NCBI RefSeq assembly: GCF_002980595.1
Contig: NZ_PVLQ01000012.1
Span: forward strand, 124,001 to 188,000
DNA length: 64,000 nucleotides
Reading direction: 5' to 3'
Origin: Malikia granosa
Lineage (GTDB): Bacteria; Pseudomonadota; Gammaproteobacteria; Burkholderiales; Burkholderiaceae_C
Shown: one piece after another, positions 41,153 to 50,193 of the stretch
How the letters are laid out: each line of letters opens with the position of its first letter
Position numbering within the stretch: position 1 is the stretch's first letter
Notes under the pieces: generated by a model
Seen by the model: only the letters and a program-made list of their open reading frames with translations
What the model was told of the DNA's origin: nothing
Database searches by the model: none
Program-made: the position numbers and the translations under genes

Positions 41153-41974
41153 TCAACTCAGTTCGTTGTGGTAGTGGTGCTTGTCGGTGCGGTAGAGGCC
41201 GCGGCGGTATTCCATCGGCGTGTCGTTGTAGGTGTAGGCCACGCGCTCGACGCTCAGCAGCGGAAAGCTCGCCGCCACGCCCAGGGTCGCGGCCGATTCC
41301 GCATCGGCAGCCACCGCCTTGAGCCTTTCGTCGGCGCGCACCATGCGCACGCCGAACTGGCGCTCGAACAGGGCGTACATCGCGCCTTGGTGATTGGCCA
41401 GGGTCTCGAGGCTGAGTCCCTTGAACGGGCTGCCCGGCAGCCAGAGGTCTTCCAGGATGGTCGGCGTGCCCTGGAAGGACAGCACCCGCCTGACCTCGAA
41501 CACCGGATCGCCCGAGCGCAGTCCCAGCCGGTGGGCGATCTCGGCCGGTGCGCGCAGGCGCCGGAAGTCGAGGATCTGGCGCTCGGCCGGTCCCTGGCCG
41601 TCGCGGTTGCCGCTGTCGGGCTCGAGCCGCAGGAAGCGGTACTGCACCTGCTGCTCGGAATGGGTGGCGACGAAAGTGCCCTTGCCCTGGCGCCGCACCA
41701 GCAGGTTGTCGGCGGAGAGTTCGTCGATGGCCTTGCGCACCGTGCCCTGGCTGACGCGAAAGCGTCCCGCCAGCTCGAGTTCGCTCGGGATCAGGTCGCC
41801 TGGTTTCCACTCGCCGGCCTGCAGGCTTTGCAGCAGCAGACCCTTGATTTGCTGGTAAAGCGGGCTGAAGGCCGGCGTCGCGCTGCCGGACACAGCCTGG
41901 CCCGCTTCGCTGCCGAAGCTCGGGGGGTTGACCTCTGGGGTCCTGGGGCTGGAGGCGGGCGGGGTCTGGGCCAT
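41153..41974 (-). CDS. GntR/HutC-family transcriptional regulator (UTRA domain)
   Basis: The 273-residue protein has an N-terminal winged helix of the GntR type (about 43-108, with SELELAGRFRVSQGTVRKAI and LLVRRQGKGTFVA) and a C-terminal UTRA ligand-binding domain (about 120-270). HutC-type regulators usually repress and respond to small metabolites. It lies upstream of the sdh operon and divergent from mdh, an arrangement suggesting control of TCA genes; the ligand is unknown. A palindrome TCTTATATAAGA lies 17 bp upstream of its ATG. Confidence 0.88.
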   Translation of the reverse strand: MAQTPPASSPRTPEVNPPSFGSEAGQAVSGSATPAFSPLYQQIKGLLLQSLQAGEWKPGDLIPSELELAGRFRVSQGTVRKAIDELSADNLLVRRQGKGTFVATHSEQQVQYRFLRLEPDSGNRDGQGPAERQILDFRRLRAPAEIAHRLGLRSGDPVFEVRRVLSFQGTPTILEDLWLPGSPFKGLSLETLANHQGAMYALFERQFGVRMVRADERLKAVAADAESAATLGVAASFPLLSVERVAYTYNDTPMEYRRGLYRTDKHHYHNELS

Positions 41975-41991
41975 GATCGGGTGCAATCATA

Positions 41992-42003
41992 TCTTATATA
42001 AGA
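41992..42003. promoter_or_regulatory. Candidate GntR operator
   Basis: TCTTATATAAGA is a perfect 12-bp palindrome in the gntR-mdh divergent region. A partial repeat (CATAAGA) follows at once. It lies just upstream of the mdh -35 box and 17 bp from the gntR start, so one protein bound here could affect both genes. Confidence 0.6.
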
Positions 42004-42014
42004 CATAAGACAAA

Positions 42015-42044
42015 TTGACTTGGCCCTTTTTTGCAGGGTAAACT
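42015..42044 (+). promoter_or_regulatory. Candidate mdh promoter
   Basis: TTGACT (42015-42020) and TAAACT (42039-42044) are 18 bp apart. The palindromic site lies 11 bp upstream of the -35. The mdh leader would be about 40 nt. Confidence 0.5.
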
Positions 42045-42091
42045 CGATCAAGTTACTTTTCTCTCAACTGTTGCATTTCTGGAGTGTTCTC

Positions 42092-43078
42092 ATGAGCAAG
42101 AAGCCCGTTCGCGTTGCCGTCACTGGCGCTGCTGGTCAAATCGGTTACGCCCTGCTGTTCCGCATCGCCTCGGGCGAAATGCTGGGCAAGGACCAGCCGG
42201 TCATCCTGCAGCTGCTCGAGATCCCCGACGAGCGCGCACAGAACGCCCTCAAAGGCGTGATCATGGAGCTGGAAGACTGCGCCTTCCCGCTGCTGGCCGG
42301 CATCGAAGCCCACAGCAACCCGGAAGAAGCGTTCAAGGACACCGACTACGCGCTGCTGGTCGGCGCCCGTCCGCGTGGCCCGGGCATGGAGCGTGCCGAC
42401 CTGCTGGCCGCCAACGCCGCCATCTTCACCGTCCAGGGCAAGGCGCTGAACAAGGTCGCCAGCCGCAACGTCAAGGTGCTGGTGGTCGGTAACCCCGCCA
42501 ACACCAACGCCTACATCGCGATGAAGTCGGCCCCGGACCTGCCGGCCAAGAACTTCACCGCCATGCTGCGCCTGGACCACAACCGTGCTGCCTCGCAGAT
42601 CGCCGCCAAGACCGGCAAGGCCGTCGGCGACATCAAGAGCCTGACCGTCTGGGGCAACCACTCGCCGACCATGTACGCCGACTACCGCTTCGCCACCATC
42701 AACGGCGAGTCGGTCAAGGACATGATCAACGACCAGGTCTGGAACGCTGAAGTGTTCCTGCCGACCGTCGGCAAGCGCGGCGCCGCCATCATCGCCGCCC
42801 GCGGCCTGTCCTCGGCTGCCTCGGCTGCCAACGCCGCCATCGACCACATGCGCGACTGGGCCCTGGGCTCCAACGGCGAGTGGGTCACCATGGGCGTGCC
42901 GTCCAACGGCGAATACGGCATCCCGGCCGGCATCGTGTTCGGCTTCCCGGTCACCACCGAGAACGGCGAGTACAAGATCGTCGAAGGCCTGGAAATCGAC
43001 GCCTTCTCGCAGGAATGCATCAACAAGACCCTGGCCGAGCTGCAAGGCGAAGCCGACGGCGTCAAGCACCTGCTGTAA
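42092..43078 (+). CDS. mdh: Malate dehydrogenase
   Basis: Mdh interconverts malate and oxaloacetate with NAD. The 328-residue protein is of the LDH-like/cytosolic-type Mdh group found in betaproteobacteria: [19 protein letters not shown] binds [17 protein letters not shown] carries active-site arginines, [11 protein letters not shown] has the Asp, and [13 protein letters not shown] the catalytic His. ATG 42092 gives the canonical start [16 protein letters not shown] CitE-like gene follows after 18 bp. Confidence 0.97.
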   Translation: MSKKPVRVAVTGAAGQIGYALLFRIASGEMLGKDQPVILQLLEIPDERAQNALKGVIMELEDCAFPLLAGIEAHSNPEEAFKDTDYALLVGARPRGPGMERADLLAANAAIFTVQGKALNKVASRNVKVLVVGNPANTNAYIAMKSAPDLPAKNFTAMLRLDHNRAASQIAAKTGKAVGDIKSLTVWGNHSPTMYADYRFATINGESVKDMINDQVWNAEVFLPTVGKRGAAIIAARGLSSAASAANAAIDHMRDWALGSNGEWVTMGVPSNGEYGIPAGIVFGFPVTTENGEYKIVEGLEIDAFSQECINKTLAELQGEADGVKHLL

Positions 43079-43096
43079 TCCTTGCGGGAGCTGCAG

Positions 43097-44083
43097 GTGA
43101 AGCATCCGCGTGAGGTGTTGCTGGGGGCACAAGCCGGCGCGGTCGCGCTGCCGGTCTGCGACCACTACAGCGGTGTCGAGGCGCGCATGCGCAAGAGCCT
43201 GCAGCTGCAGGCCGAGTTCTCGCAGCGCTTCGGCGCCTGCGTCTTCGACGTGACGCTGGACTGCGAGGACGGAGCAGCCGTCGGCGCCGAGGCCGAGCAT
43301 GCCCAGCTCGTCACCGAGCTGGTGCAGGGCCTGGATTTTTCTGCTGCGATCCGCCCGCGCGTCGGCGTGCGCGTGCATGCGGTCGATCACCCGGCCTTCG
43401 AGGCCGACGTGGCGCAGATCGTCGGTGCGGTGGGTCATCGCCTGTCGCACCTGATGGTGCCCAAGGTCGAGTCGGTGGCCGATGTCGAGCGCGCCGTCCG
43501 GTCCATGGATGCCGCCGGTGGCCATGAGCTGCCGCTGCAGGTACTGATCGAGTCGCCGGCCGCGGTGCATCGCGCCTTCGAGATCGCTGCGCATTCGCGC
43601 GTGCAGTCGCTGAGCTTTGGCCTGATGGATTTCGTCTCCGCCCATGGCGGTGCCATCCCCTCGGATGGCATGGGCCTGGCCGGGCAGTTCAGCCACCCGC
43701 TGGTGCTGCGCGCCAAGCTCGAGATCGCCAGCGCCTGCCATGCCCATGGCAAGGTGCCCTCGCATTGCGTCGTGACCGAGTTCAAGGACCGGGCCGCGAT
43801 GAAGCAGGCGGCGCAACGTGCCGCGCGCGAGCTCGGCTACACCCGCATGTGGAGCATCCACCCCGACCAGATCGAGCCCATCCTCGAGGCTTTCGCGCCG
43901 ACCGCGCAGGAGGTCGAGAAATCGGCCCGCATCATCGCCGCGGCCCATGCCGCGGACTGGGCGCCGATCGCGCTCGACGGCCAGCTGCACGACCGTGCCA
44001 GCTACCGCTACTACTGGCAGACGCTGGAGCGCGCGCACCAGACCGGCTGCCCGCTTCCGCCCGAAGCGGTCGTCTTTTTCTGA
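43097..44083 (+). CDS. HpcH/HpaI aldolase-family protein, CitE-like
   Basis: The 328-residue protein resembles the beta subunit of citrate lyase and related malyl-CoA/citramalyl-CoA lyases: [17 protein letters not shown] (52-68) with acidic metal ligands, LMVPKVES (around 120) and [20 protein letters not shown] follow the fold. No citrate-lyase alpha or gamma genes are nearby, so a CoA-ester lyase or a TCA-linked side reaction is more likely than citrate fermentation. The GTG at 43097 is preferred because GGGAG lies 6-10 bp upstream. It is flanked by mdh and a secreted-protein gene. Confidence 0.82.
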   Translation: MKHPREVLLGAQAGAVALPVCDHYSGVEARMRKSLQLQAEFSQRFGACVFDVTLDCEDGAAVGAEAEHAQLVTELVQGLDFSAAIRPRVGVRVHAVDHPAFEADVAQIVGAVGHRLSHLMVPKVESVADVERAVRSMDAAGGHELPLQVLIESPAAVHRAFEIAAHSRVQSLSFGLMDFVSAHGGAIPSDGMGLAGQFSHPLVLRAKLEIASACHAHGKVPSHCVVTEFKDRAAMKQAAQRAARELGYTRMWSIHPDQIEPILEAFAPTAQEVEKSARIIAAAHAADWAPIALDGQLHDRASYRYYWQTLERAHQTGCPLPPEAVVFF

Positions 44084-44109
44084 ACCGGGATCTTCCCCTA
44101 GGAGTCTCC

Positions 44110-44610
44110 ATGGCGATCCACCGTAACCTGATGCTGGCCCGCCTGGTGGCGGCCGCCGGCGCCAGCCTCTTCCTGCTCGGCGCGCAGGCCGCCAGCGAGC
44201 CCCAGCGCAAGGCCAAGCCTGCGTCGGCCAAGCCGGCCGCTGTCGCCCCGGTCCCGCTGAACGACGAGGAGCTGCTGCTGTCGACCCAGGTGTCGATCGG
44301 CAACATCCCGTGCGAACTCGGCCAGAGCGTGAACCTGCGCGCCGATGCCGACGCGCCGGGCTATTTCCACCTGCAACTCAAGAACCAGCGCTTCCACATG
44401 CGCCCGGTCGCGAGTGCCACCGGCGCCCTGCGCCTGGAAGACCAGGCGCGCGGAGCGGTCTGGCTCCAGCTCGCCAACAAGTCGATGCTGATGGGTCCGG
44501 GCCAGCGCCTGGCCGATGAATGCATGAGCCCGCTGCAGGCAGCCTATGCCGAGCATCTCAAGCACAACCCGGCCCCGAACTTGCTTGACGTGGCGCAGAA
44601 GTCACGCTGA
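44110..44610 (+). CDS. Small secreted protein of unknown function
   Basis: The 166-residue precursor has a signal peptide (about 1-27, ending GAQAA) and an Ala/Lys/Pro-rich linker, then a domain with two cysteines (Cys77 in GNIPCELG and Cys142 in ADECMSP) that could form one disulfide. I do not recognise the family. AGGAGTCTCC precedes the ATG. It lies between the CitE-like gene and acnB in a TCA-enzyme group, with spacing (26 and 37 bp) consistent with one transcript, though that gives no functional clue. Confidence 0.7.
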   Translation: MAIHRNLMLARLVAAAGASLFLLGAQAASEPQRKAKPASAKPAAVAPVPLNDEELLLSTQVSIGNIPCELGQSVNLRADADAPGYFHLQLKNQRFHMRPVASATGALRLEDQARGAVWLQLANKSMLMGPGQRLADECMSPLQAAYAEHLKHNPAPNLLDVAQKSR

Positions 44611-44647
44611 CCCTCAATTACAAGAATCTTTAACTGGAGCTATAACG

Positions 44648-47239
44648 ATGCTGCAAGCCTACCGTCAACATGCCGCCGAGCGCGCCGCGCTGGGCATCCC
44701 GCCGCTGCCGCTGGACGCCAAGCAGGTCGCCGACCTGATCGAGCTGATCAAGAACCCGCCCGCTGGCGAGGAAGAATTCCTGCTCGACCTGCTGACCCAC
44801 CGCGTGCCCCCGGGCGTCGACGATGCCGCCAAGGTCAAGGCCAGCTTCCTGGCCGCCGTCGCGCATGGCGACATCGCCGTTGCGCTGATCTCCAAGGCCA
44901 AGGCTACCGAGCTGCTCGGCACCATGGTCGGCGGCTACAACGTGCATCCGCTGATCGAGCTGCTCGACGACGCCGAAGTGGCGGGCGTGGCCGCTGATGC
45001 GCTGAAGAAGACGCTGCTGATGTTCGACTTCTTCAACGACGTGGCCGAGAAGGCCAAGGCCGGCAACGCCAAGGCCAAGGAAGTGATGCAGAGCTGGGCC
45101 GATGCCGAGTGGTTCACCAGCCGTCCCGAAGTCGAGCAGAAGATCACCGTCACCGTCTTCAAGGTGCCGGGCGAGACCAACACCGACGACCTGTCGCCGG
45201 CTCCTGACGCCTGGAGCCGTCCGGACATCCCGCTGCACTACCTGGCGATGCTCAAGAACACCCGTCCCGACGCGGCCTTCAAGCCCGAGGAAGACGGCAA
45301 GCGCGGCCCGATGCAGTTCATCGAGGACCTGAAGAAGAAGGGTCATCTGGTGGCCTATGTCGGCGACGTGGTCGGTACCGGTTCCTCGCGCAAGTCGGCG
45401 ACCAACAGCGTGATCTGGGCCACCGGCGCCGACATCCCGTTCGTGCCGAACAAGCGCTTCGGCGGCGTGACCCTGGGCGGCAAGATCGCTCCGATCTTCT
45501 TCAACACCCAGGAAGACTCCGGTTCGCTGCCGATCGAGGTCGATGTCTCCAAGCTCGAGATGGGCGACGTGATCGACGTGCTGCCCTACGACGGCAAGAT
45601 CGTCAAGAACGGCGAGACCGTGGCCGAGTTCAAGCTCAAGAGCGACGTGCTGTTCGACGAAGTCCGCGCTGGCGGCCGCATCAACCTGATCATCGGTCGC
45701 AGCCTGACCGCCAAGGCGCGCGAGTTCCTGGGCCTGCCGGCTTCCACCCTGTTCCGCCTGCCCACCCCGCCGGTCGAGACCAAGGCCGGCTTCACGCTGG
45801 CGCAGAAGATGGTCGGCCGTGCCGTCGGCCTGCCGGAAGGCCAGGGCGTGCGCCCGGGCACCTACTGCGAACCGAAGATGACCACCGTCGGCTCGCAGGA
45901 CACCACCGGCCCGATGACGCGCGACGAACTGAAGGACCTGGCCTGCCTGGGCTTCTCGGCCGACCTGGTGATGCAGTCCTTCTGCCACACCGCCGCCTAT
46001 CCGAAGCCGGTCGACGTCAAGACCCACCGCGAGCTGCCGGCCTTCATCAGCAGCCGTGGCGGCGTGGCGCTGCGTCCGGGCGACGGCGTGATCCACAGCT
46101 GGCTCAACCGCCTGCTGCTGCCCGACACCGTCGGCACCGGCGGTGACTCGCACACCCGCTTCCCGATCGGCATCTCCTTCCCGGCTGGCTCCGGCCTGGT
46201 CGCCTTCGGCGCCGCCACCGGCGTGATGCCGCTGGACATGCCCGAATCGGTGCTGGTCCGCTTCAAGGGCGAGATGCAGCCTGGCGTGACCCTGCGCGAC
46301 CTGGTGCACGCGATCCCGCTGTACGCGATCAAGGCCGGTCTGCTGACCGTGGCCAAGGCCGGCAAGAAGAACATCTTCTCGGGCCGCATCCTCGAGATCG
46401 AAGGTCTGCCGGACCTGAAGGTCGAGCAGGCTTTCGAGCTGTCCGACGCCTCGGCCGAGCGTTCCGCTGCCGGCTGCACCATCAAGCTCAACAAGGAGCC
46501 GGTGGCCGAATACCTGAAGTCGAACGTCGTTCTGATGAAGAACATGATCGCCGACGGCTATGCCGACGCCAAGACCCTGGCGCGCCGCATCGAGAAGGTC
46601 GAGGCCTGGCTGGCCAACCCGAACCTGCTCGAGGCCGACAAGGATGCCGAGTACGCCGCCGTCATCGAGATCGACCTGGCCGACATCACCGAGCCGATCG
46701 TCTGCTGCCCGAACGACCCGGACGACGCCAAGTTCCTGTCCGAAGTGGCCGGCACCCAGATCGACGAGTCCTTCATCGGTTCCTGCATGACCAACATCGG
46801 TCACTTCCGCGCCGCGGCCAAGCTGCTCGGCGGCCAGCGCGACATCCCGGTCAAGATGTGGGTCGCTCCGCCGACCAAGATGGACCAGACCGAGCTGATC
46901 AAGGAAGGCCATTACTCGGCGTTCGGCGCCTCCGGCGCCCGCACCGAGATGCCGGGCTGCTCGCTGTGCATGGGCAACCAGGCGCAGGTGCGCGAAGGCG
47001 CGACCGTGATCTCGACCTCGACCCGCAACTTCCCGAACCGTCTGGGCAAGAACACCAATGTGTTCCTGGGCTCGGCCGAACTGGCGGCGATTGCCTCCAA
47101 GCTGGGCAAGCTGCCGACCAAGGAAGAGTACCTGGCCGCGATGGGCGTGATCGACAACGACAAGGCCAGCGTCTACCGCTACATGAACTTCGACCAGATC
47201 GAGGAATACGCGGAAACTGCCAAGGGCGTGACCGTCTGA
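44648..47239 (+). CDS. acnB: Aconitate hydratase B
   Basis: AcnB converts citrate to isocitrate through cis-aconitate and is an iron-responsive RNA-binding protein in E. coli. The 863-residue protein has the AcnB order: an N-terminal HEAT-like domain, the swivel domain ([19 protein letters not shown]), then domains with 4Fe-4S ligands Cys713 (GSCMTN), Cys771 and Cys774 (GCSLCMG), close to the E. coli positions. ATG 44648 gives the standard start [14 protein letters not shown] strong terminator follows. Confidence 0.97.
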   Translation: MLQAYRQHAAERAALGIPPLPLDAKQVADLIELIKNPPAGEEEFLLDLLTHRVPPGVDDAAKVKASFLAAVAHGDIAVALISKAKATELLGTMVGGYNVHPLIELLDDAEVAGVAADALKKTLLMFDFFNDVAEKAKAGNAKAKEVMQSWADAEWFTSRPEVEQKITVTVFKVPGETNTDDLSPAPDAWSRPDIPLHYLAMLKNTRPDAAFKPEEDGKRGPMQFIEDLKKKGHLVAYVGDVVGTGSSRKSATNSVIWATGADIPFVPNKRFGGVTLGGKIAPIFFNTQEDSGSLPIEVDVSKLEMGDVIDVLPYDGKIVKNGETVAEFKLKSDVLFDEVRAGGRINLIIGRSLTAKAREFLGLPASTLFRLPTPPVETKAGFTLAQKMVGRAVGLPEGQGVRPGTYCEPKMTTVGSQDTTGPMTRDELKDLACLGFSADLVMQSFCHTAAYPKPVDVKTHRELPAFISSRGGVALRPGDGVIHSWLNRLLLPDTVGTGGDSHTRFPIGISFPAGSGLVAFGAATGVMPLDMPESVLVRFKGEMQPGVTLRDLVHAIPLYAIKAGLLTVAKAGKKNIFSGRILEIEGLPDLKVEQAFELSDASAERSAAGCTIKLNKEPVAEYLKSNVVLMKNMIADGYADAKTLARRIEKVEAWLANPNLLEADKDAEYAAVIEIDLADITEPIVCCPNDPDDAKFLSEVAGTQIDESFIGSCMTNIGHFRAAAKLLGGQRDIPVKMWVAPPTKMDQTELIKEGHYSAFGASGARTEMPGCSLCMGNQAQVREGATVISTSTRNFPNRLGKNTNVFLGSAELAAIASKLGKLPTKEEYLAAMGVIDNDKASVYRYMNFDQIEEYAETAKGVTV

Positions 47240-47267
47240 GCGGTCGGCCACTGAGCTGAAAGCGTCG

Positions 47268-47301
47268 AGCCCCCGGTGCCGTCAGGCCCGGGGGCTTTTT
47301 T
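47268..47301 (+). terminator. Intrinsic terminator after acnB
   Basis: A 9-bp stem AGCCCCCGG (47268-47276)/CCGGGGGCT (47288-47296) with an 11-nt loop runs into six T residues (47296-47301). Confidence 0.93.
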
Positions 47302-47496
47302 GTTTCCCACCCGACCGATCGCGGGCTTTCTGCCCAGGAGAAGGAGAACGGGAAAGATGGTTTTGGATCGATATGCTTACTTGTATCCCATGACAATATT
47401 GGTACATTGGCCATAAGTTGTCAAAATTATCTTTTGGTAAGATGAATCCGGGATTGGTTACTCATGACAACAGGATTCATGCAAGGGAGGAAAAAA

Positions 47497-47940
47497 ATGA
47501 TCGAACATGTCTGGCTGGAACACGGCATCGTCCGTTGGCATATCGGCGCCGTCAGCGCGCAGCAGTATCAGTTGTCGAACGCCGAGTTGCGCGCGGACGG
47601 CCGCTTTGCCGGCGTGCATTACCTGATCGACGACTTCCTCGACTGCACCGCCTTGCCTGAGCTCGAACCCCTGGCTTCCGGGTCTCTCATCGGTGCGGAC
47701 TGGACGCCGCCGAGGGCTGAATTCCGGCAGGCCATCGTGTCGAGTTCCGCCGCCTTGCGCGAACGTGCCTATCGCCTGGCTGTGACCAGCCTGCGCAGTC
47801 CGGCCACGATGAAGTTCTCCGAGATGGCCAAGGCCCGTGAATGGGTCAAGGGCGACATGCCCGAGCGCGACAGCGCCACGCTGCAATGGGCGGGTGCCGG
47901 CATCGCGGCGGCGCCAGCGGCCTACGCGCGGGCGCGCTGA
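47497..47940 (+). CDS. Uncharacterised 147-residue protein, possibly STAS-like
   Basis: I do not firmly recognise this protein. From ATG 47497 (after a good GGGAGG, 7 nt away) it has 147 residues beginning IEHVWLEHGIVRWHIGAVS, a strand-turn-strand opening reminiscent of SpoIIAA/STAS-like domains, but no signature confirms it. Later parts include RADGRFAGVHYLIDDF and ATMKFSEMAKAREWV. No signal peptide or membrane segment is visible. ATGs at 47464 and 47479 are possible alternatives. The upstream ~100 bp is AT-rich and should hold a promoter. It converges on the PAS-LuxR gene with only 3 bp between stops. Confidence 0.65.
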   Translation: MIEHVWLEHGIVRWHIGAVSAQQYQLSNAELRADGRFAGVHYLIDDFLDCTALPELEPLASGSLIGADWTPPRAEFRQAIVSSSAALRERAYRLAVTSLRSPATMKFSEMAKAREWVKGDMPERDSATLQWAGAGIAAAPAAYARAR

Positions 47941-47943
47941 GCC

Positions 47944-48513
47944 TCAGATCCCCGCCAGTTTCTGCACCAGTTCGACCGAGCTGCCGGCCTGGTACTTGCG
48001 CAGCAGGCGGGCGCGGTAGATCTCGACCGTGCGCGGGCTGATGCCCAGCGCCTTGCCGATCTCCTTGGCCGTCAGGCCTTCCAGCACCCGGGCGGCCACC
48101 TCGCGCTCGCGCGCGGTCAGGTCGGCCTTGAACGGCCGGCGCGCGCTCAGGTCCTCGAAGCTCCAGATGCCGGCCGCATGCGGGTCCTTGCGATCGAGCG
48201 CGCGGCCGCTGACATGGCACCAGAACAGCTGGTCCTTGAAGCGTCCGTCGACCCGCTTCATCAGGCGGTCGTCGGAATAATGTCCCTTGGCGTTCAGGAT
48301 CGGCACCAGCCGTTCGCCGATGCGCTCGTACTCGTCGGCGCTCGGGTAGAGCAGGCGGAAGGACTGGCCGACCAGCTGCTCGCGGCTGGCGCCGAACATC
48401 TCGCAGACTGCCGCGTTGCAGTCGAGCATGATGCGGTGGCGCGACAGCACGAGTCCGATCGGTGCGAGTTCGAAGGCGAGCTGGTAGTCGGTGGCGGTAG
48501 CGGCAATAGGCAC
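47944..48513 (-). CDS. PAS-LuxR transcriptional regulator
   Basis: The 189-residue protein has one PAS domain (about 12-120, with ELAPIGLVLSRHRIMLDCN and EDLSARRPFK at its end) and a C-terminal LuxR/FixJ-type helix-turn-helix (about 131-185; LTAREREVAARVLEGLTAKE, GISPRTVEIYRARLLRKY). It lacks a receiver domain, so the PAS domain is the likely sensor. It is divergent from scoA with an 11-bp-arm inverted repeat between them, pointing to control of scoAB. Confidence 0.9.
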   Translation of the reverse strand: MPIAATATDYQLAFELAPIGLVLSRHRIMLDCNAAVCEMFGASREQLVGQSFRLLYPSADEYERIGERLVPILNAKGHYSDDRLMKRVDGRFKDQLFWCHVSGRALDRKDPHAAGIWSFEDLSARRPFKADLTAREREVAARVLEGLTAKEIGKALGISPRTVEIYRARLLRKYQAGSSVELVQKLAGI

Positions 48514-48556
48514 GGTGCGGGCACGCGGCTTGCGTGTTGGGGTTGAACTTTAGGCA

Positions 48557-48582
48557 ATACTACGTATGCCAATACGTAGTAT
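48557..48582. promoter_or_regulatory. Inverted repeat, candidate operator of the PAS-LuxR regulator
   Basis: ATACTACGTAT (48557-48567) and its exact reverse complement ATACGTAGTAT (48572-48582) are separated by GCCA. It lies 44 bp from the regulator start and 41 bp from scoA, the right size and place for a dimeric HTH protein. Confidence 0.65.
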
Positions 48583-48622
48583 CGTAGGACTTTCCACAGC
48601 AATTGGACAGGAGCGAGCAAGC

Positions 48623-49327
48623 ATGAACAAGGTGTATCCGAGCGCGGCCGCCGCCCTCGAGGGCGTGGTGGCCGACGGTCAGCTGATTGCCGTCGGTGGC
48701 TTCGGCCTGTGCGGCATTCCCGAGGCGCTGATCGATGCGCTGCGCGACAGCGGCGTCAAGGACCTGACGGCGATTTCGAACAACGCCGGCGTCGACGGTT
48801 TCGGCCTCGGCAAGCTGCTCGAGACGCGCCAGATCAAGAAGATGATCTCGTCCTATGTCGGCGAGAACAAGGAGTTCGAGCGCCAGTACCTGGCGGGTGA
48901 ACTGGAGCTGGAATTCACGCCCCAGGGCACGCTGGCCGAGAAGCTGCGCGCCGGCGGCGCCGGCATTCCGGCCTTCTTCACCAAGACCGGCGTCGGTACC
49001 CTGGTGGCCGAGGGCAAGGAGCTGCGCGAGTTCGGCGGCGAAACCTATGTCATGGAGCATGCGCTGTTCCCCGACGTCGCGCTGATCAAGGCCGACGTGG
49101 CCGACATGTCGGGCAACCTGCGCTTCAACCTGACCGCGCGCAACTTCAACCCGGCCGCCGCGACCGCGGGCAAGATCTGCATCGTCGAGGTCGAGCGCGT
49201 CGTTCCCACCGGCGAGATCGCGCCCGATGACGTGCACCTGCCCGGCATCTACGTGCACCGCATCGTGCACAACCCGACCCCGGAAAAGCGCATCGAGAAG
49301 CGCACCGTCCGCGACCGTAAAGTCTGA
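48623..49327 (+). CDS. scoA: 3-oxoacid CoA-transferase subunit A
   Basis: ScoA forms with ScoB a CoA transferase that moves CoA from succinyl-CoA to acetoacetate (or a related 3-oxoacid), linking ketone-body and polyhydroxybutyrate breakdown to central metabolism. The 234-residue protein has [17 protein letters not shown] (26-42), the [11 protein letters not shown] loop and [26 protein letters not shown] precedes ATG 48623. The two subunits are separated by 98 bp holding a hairpin repeat, so subunit ratio could be affected. Confidence 0.95.
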   Translation: MNKVYPSAAAALEGVVADGQLIAVGGFGLCGIPEALIDALRDSGVKDLTAISNNAGVDGFGLGKLLETRQIKKMISSYVGENKEFERQYLAGELELEFTPQGTLAEKLRAGGAGIPAFFTKTGVGTLVAEGKELREFGGETYVMEHALFPDVALIKADVADMSGNLRFNLTARNFNPAAATAGKICIVEVERVVPTGEIAPDDVHLPGIYVHRIVHNPTPEKRIEKRTVRDRKV

Positions 49328-49329
49328 AC

Positions 49330-49409
49330 AATGATTTTGGGGACAGACCTTCAGTTCTGTCCCTAGCCGAATGACTTTGGTGACAGATCTTTAGCTCTGT
49401 CACCAACTA
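49330..49409 (+). repeat. Two-copy 40-bp hairpin repeat (REP-like) inside scoAB
   Basis: Copies 49330-49369 and 49370-49409 lie head to tail and match at 30 of 40 positions. Each forms a hairpin: GGGACAGA (49340-49347)/TCTGTCCC (49356-49363), and TTGGTGACAGA (49377-49387)/TCTGTCACCAA (49396-49406). One stem pair differs as G-C against T-A, a compensatory change. The sequences resemble repetitive extragenic palindromes linked to RAYT transposases; whether other copies exist in the genome cannot be seen here. Confidence 0.8.
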
Positions 49410-49425
49410 GATAGAGGAGTTTGAA

Positions 49426-50064
49426 ATGGCCTGGACCCAAGACCAGATGGCCGCGCGCGCGGCCCAGGAGCTGCAGGACGGCTTCTACGTCAACCTCGGC
49501 ATCGGCATCCCGACGCTGGTGGCCAACCATGTGCCCGACCATGTCGAGGTCTGGCTGCAGAGCGAGAACGGCATGCTCGGCATCGGTCCCTTCCCCTACG
49601 ACGACGAGGTCGACGCCGACCTGATCAACGCCGGCAAGCAGACCGTCACCACGCTCAAGGGCTCGTCGATCTTCGGCAGCGACCAGAGCTTTGCGATGAT
49701 CCGCGGCGGCAAGATCAACCTGTCCATCCTGGGCGCGATGCAGGTGACCGGATCGGGCGACCTGGCCAACTGGATGATCCCGGGCAAGATGGTCAAGGGC
49801 ATGGGCGGCGCGATGGACCTGGTCGCCGGAGTCAAGCGCGTGATCGTGCTGATGGAGCATGTGGCGCGCAAGAAGGACGGCAGCACCGACCTCAAGATCC
49901 TGCCCGAGTGCACGCTGCCGCTGACCGGCAAGGGCGTGGTCGACCGCATCATCACCGACCTCGGCGTGATGGACGTCACGCCCGAGGGCCTCAAGCTGGT
50001 CGAACTGGCCGACGGCGTGACGCGCGAGGAAATCCAGAGCAAGACCGGCGTGCCGCTGCTCTGA
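49426..50064 (+). CDS. scoB: 3-oxoacid CoA-transferase subunit B
   Basis: ScoB carries the active-site glutamate that forms the CoA-thioester intermediate: Glu47 in [14 protein letters not shown] (45-58). The 212-residue protein begins [20 protein letters not shown] and also has the [13 protein letters not shown] and [14 protein letters not shown] segments. AGAGGAGT lies before the ATG. A hairpin with a T-run follows the stop. Confidence 0.96.
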   Translation: MAWTQDQMAARAAQELQDGFYVNLGIGIPTLVANHVPDHVEVWLQSENGMLGIGPFPYDDEVDADLINAGKQTVTTLKGSSIFGSDQSFAMIRGGKINLSILGAMQVTGSGDLANWMIPGKMVKGMGGAMDLVAGVKRVIVLMEHVARKKDGSTDLKILPECTLPLTGKGVVDRIITDLGVMDVTPEGLKLVELADGVTREEIQSKTGVPLL

Positions 50065-50095
50065 TCCGCTCCCGATACCCGCCCCGCGCGGGCCG

Positions 50096-50129
50096 GCCCG
50101 GCCGCTGCCAGCCAGCGCGCCGGGCTTTT
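50096..50129 (+). terminator. Probable terminator after scoB
   Basis: A long stem combines GCCCGGC (50096-50102)/GCCGGGC (50119-50125) with an inner CGCTG/CAGCG pairing (one bulged C), followed by TTTT (50126-50129). Confidence 0.65.
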
Positions 50130-50193
50130 GCCTTGCGGGAGGCGGTCGCTGGCGTCGGTTACATTGAAGGGCTCCGATCGCCTTGCTCTCCCG

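Noticed and set aside
42053-44038. 661-codon open frame on the minus strand opposite mdh and the CitE-like gene
   Set aside because: Antisense shadow of two recognised genes.
44630-47251. 873-codon open frame on the minus strand opposite acnB
   Set aside because: Shadow of acnB in high-GC DNA; composition is dominated by Gly/Asp/Val/His/Leu/Gln, typical of such shadows.
47418-47443. TTGTCA...TAAGAT considered as the promoter of the 147-residue protein gene
   Set aside because: The spacing is only 14 bp, too short for a confident sigma-70 call, though the region is AT-rich.
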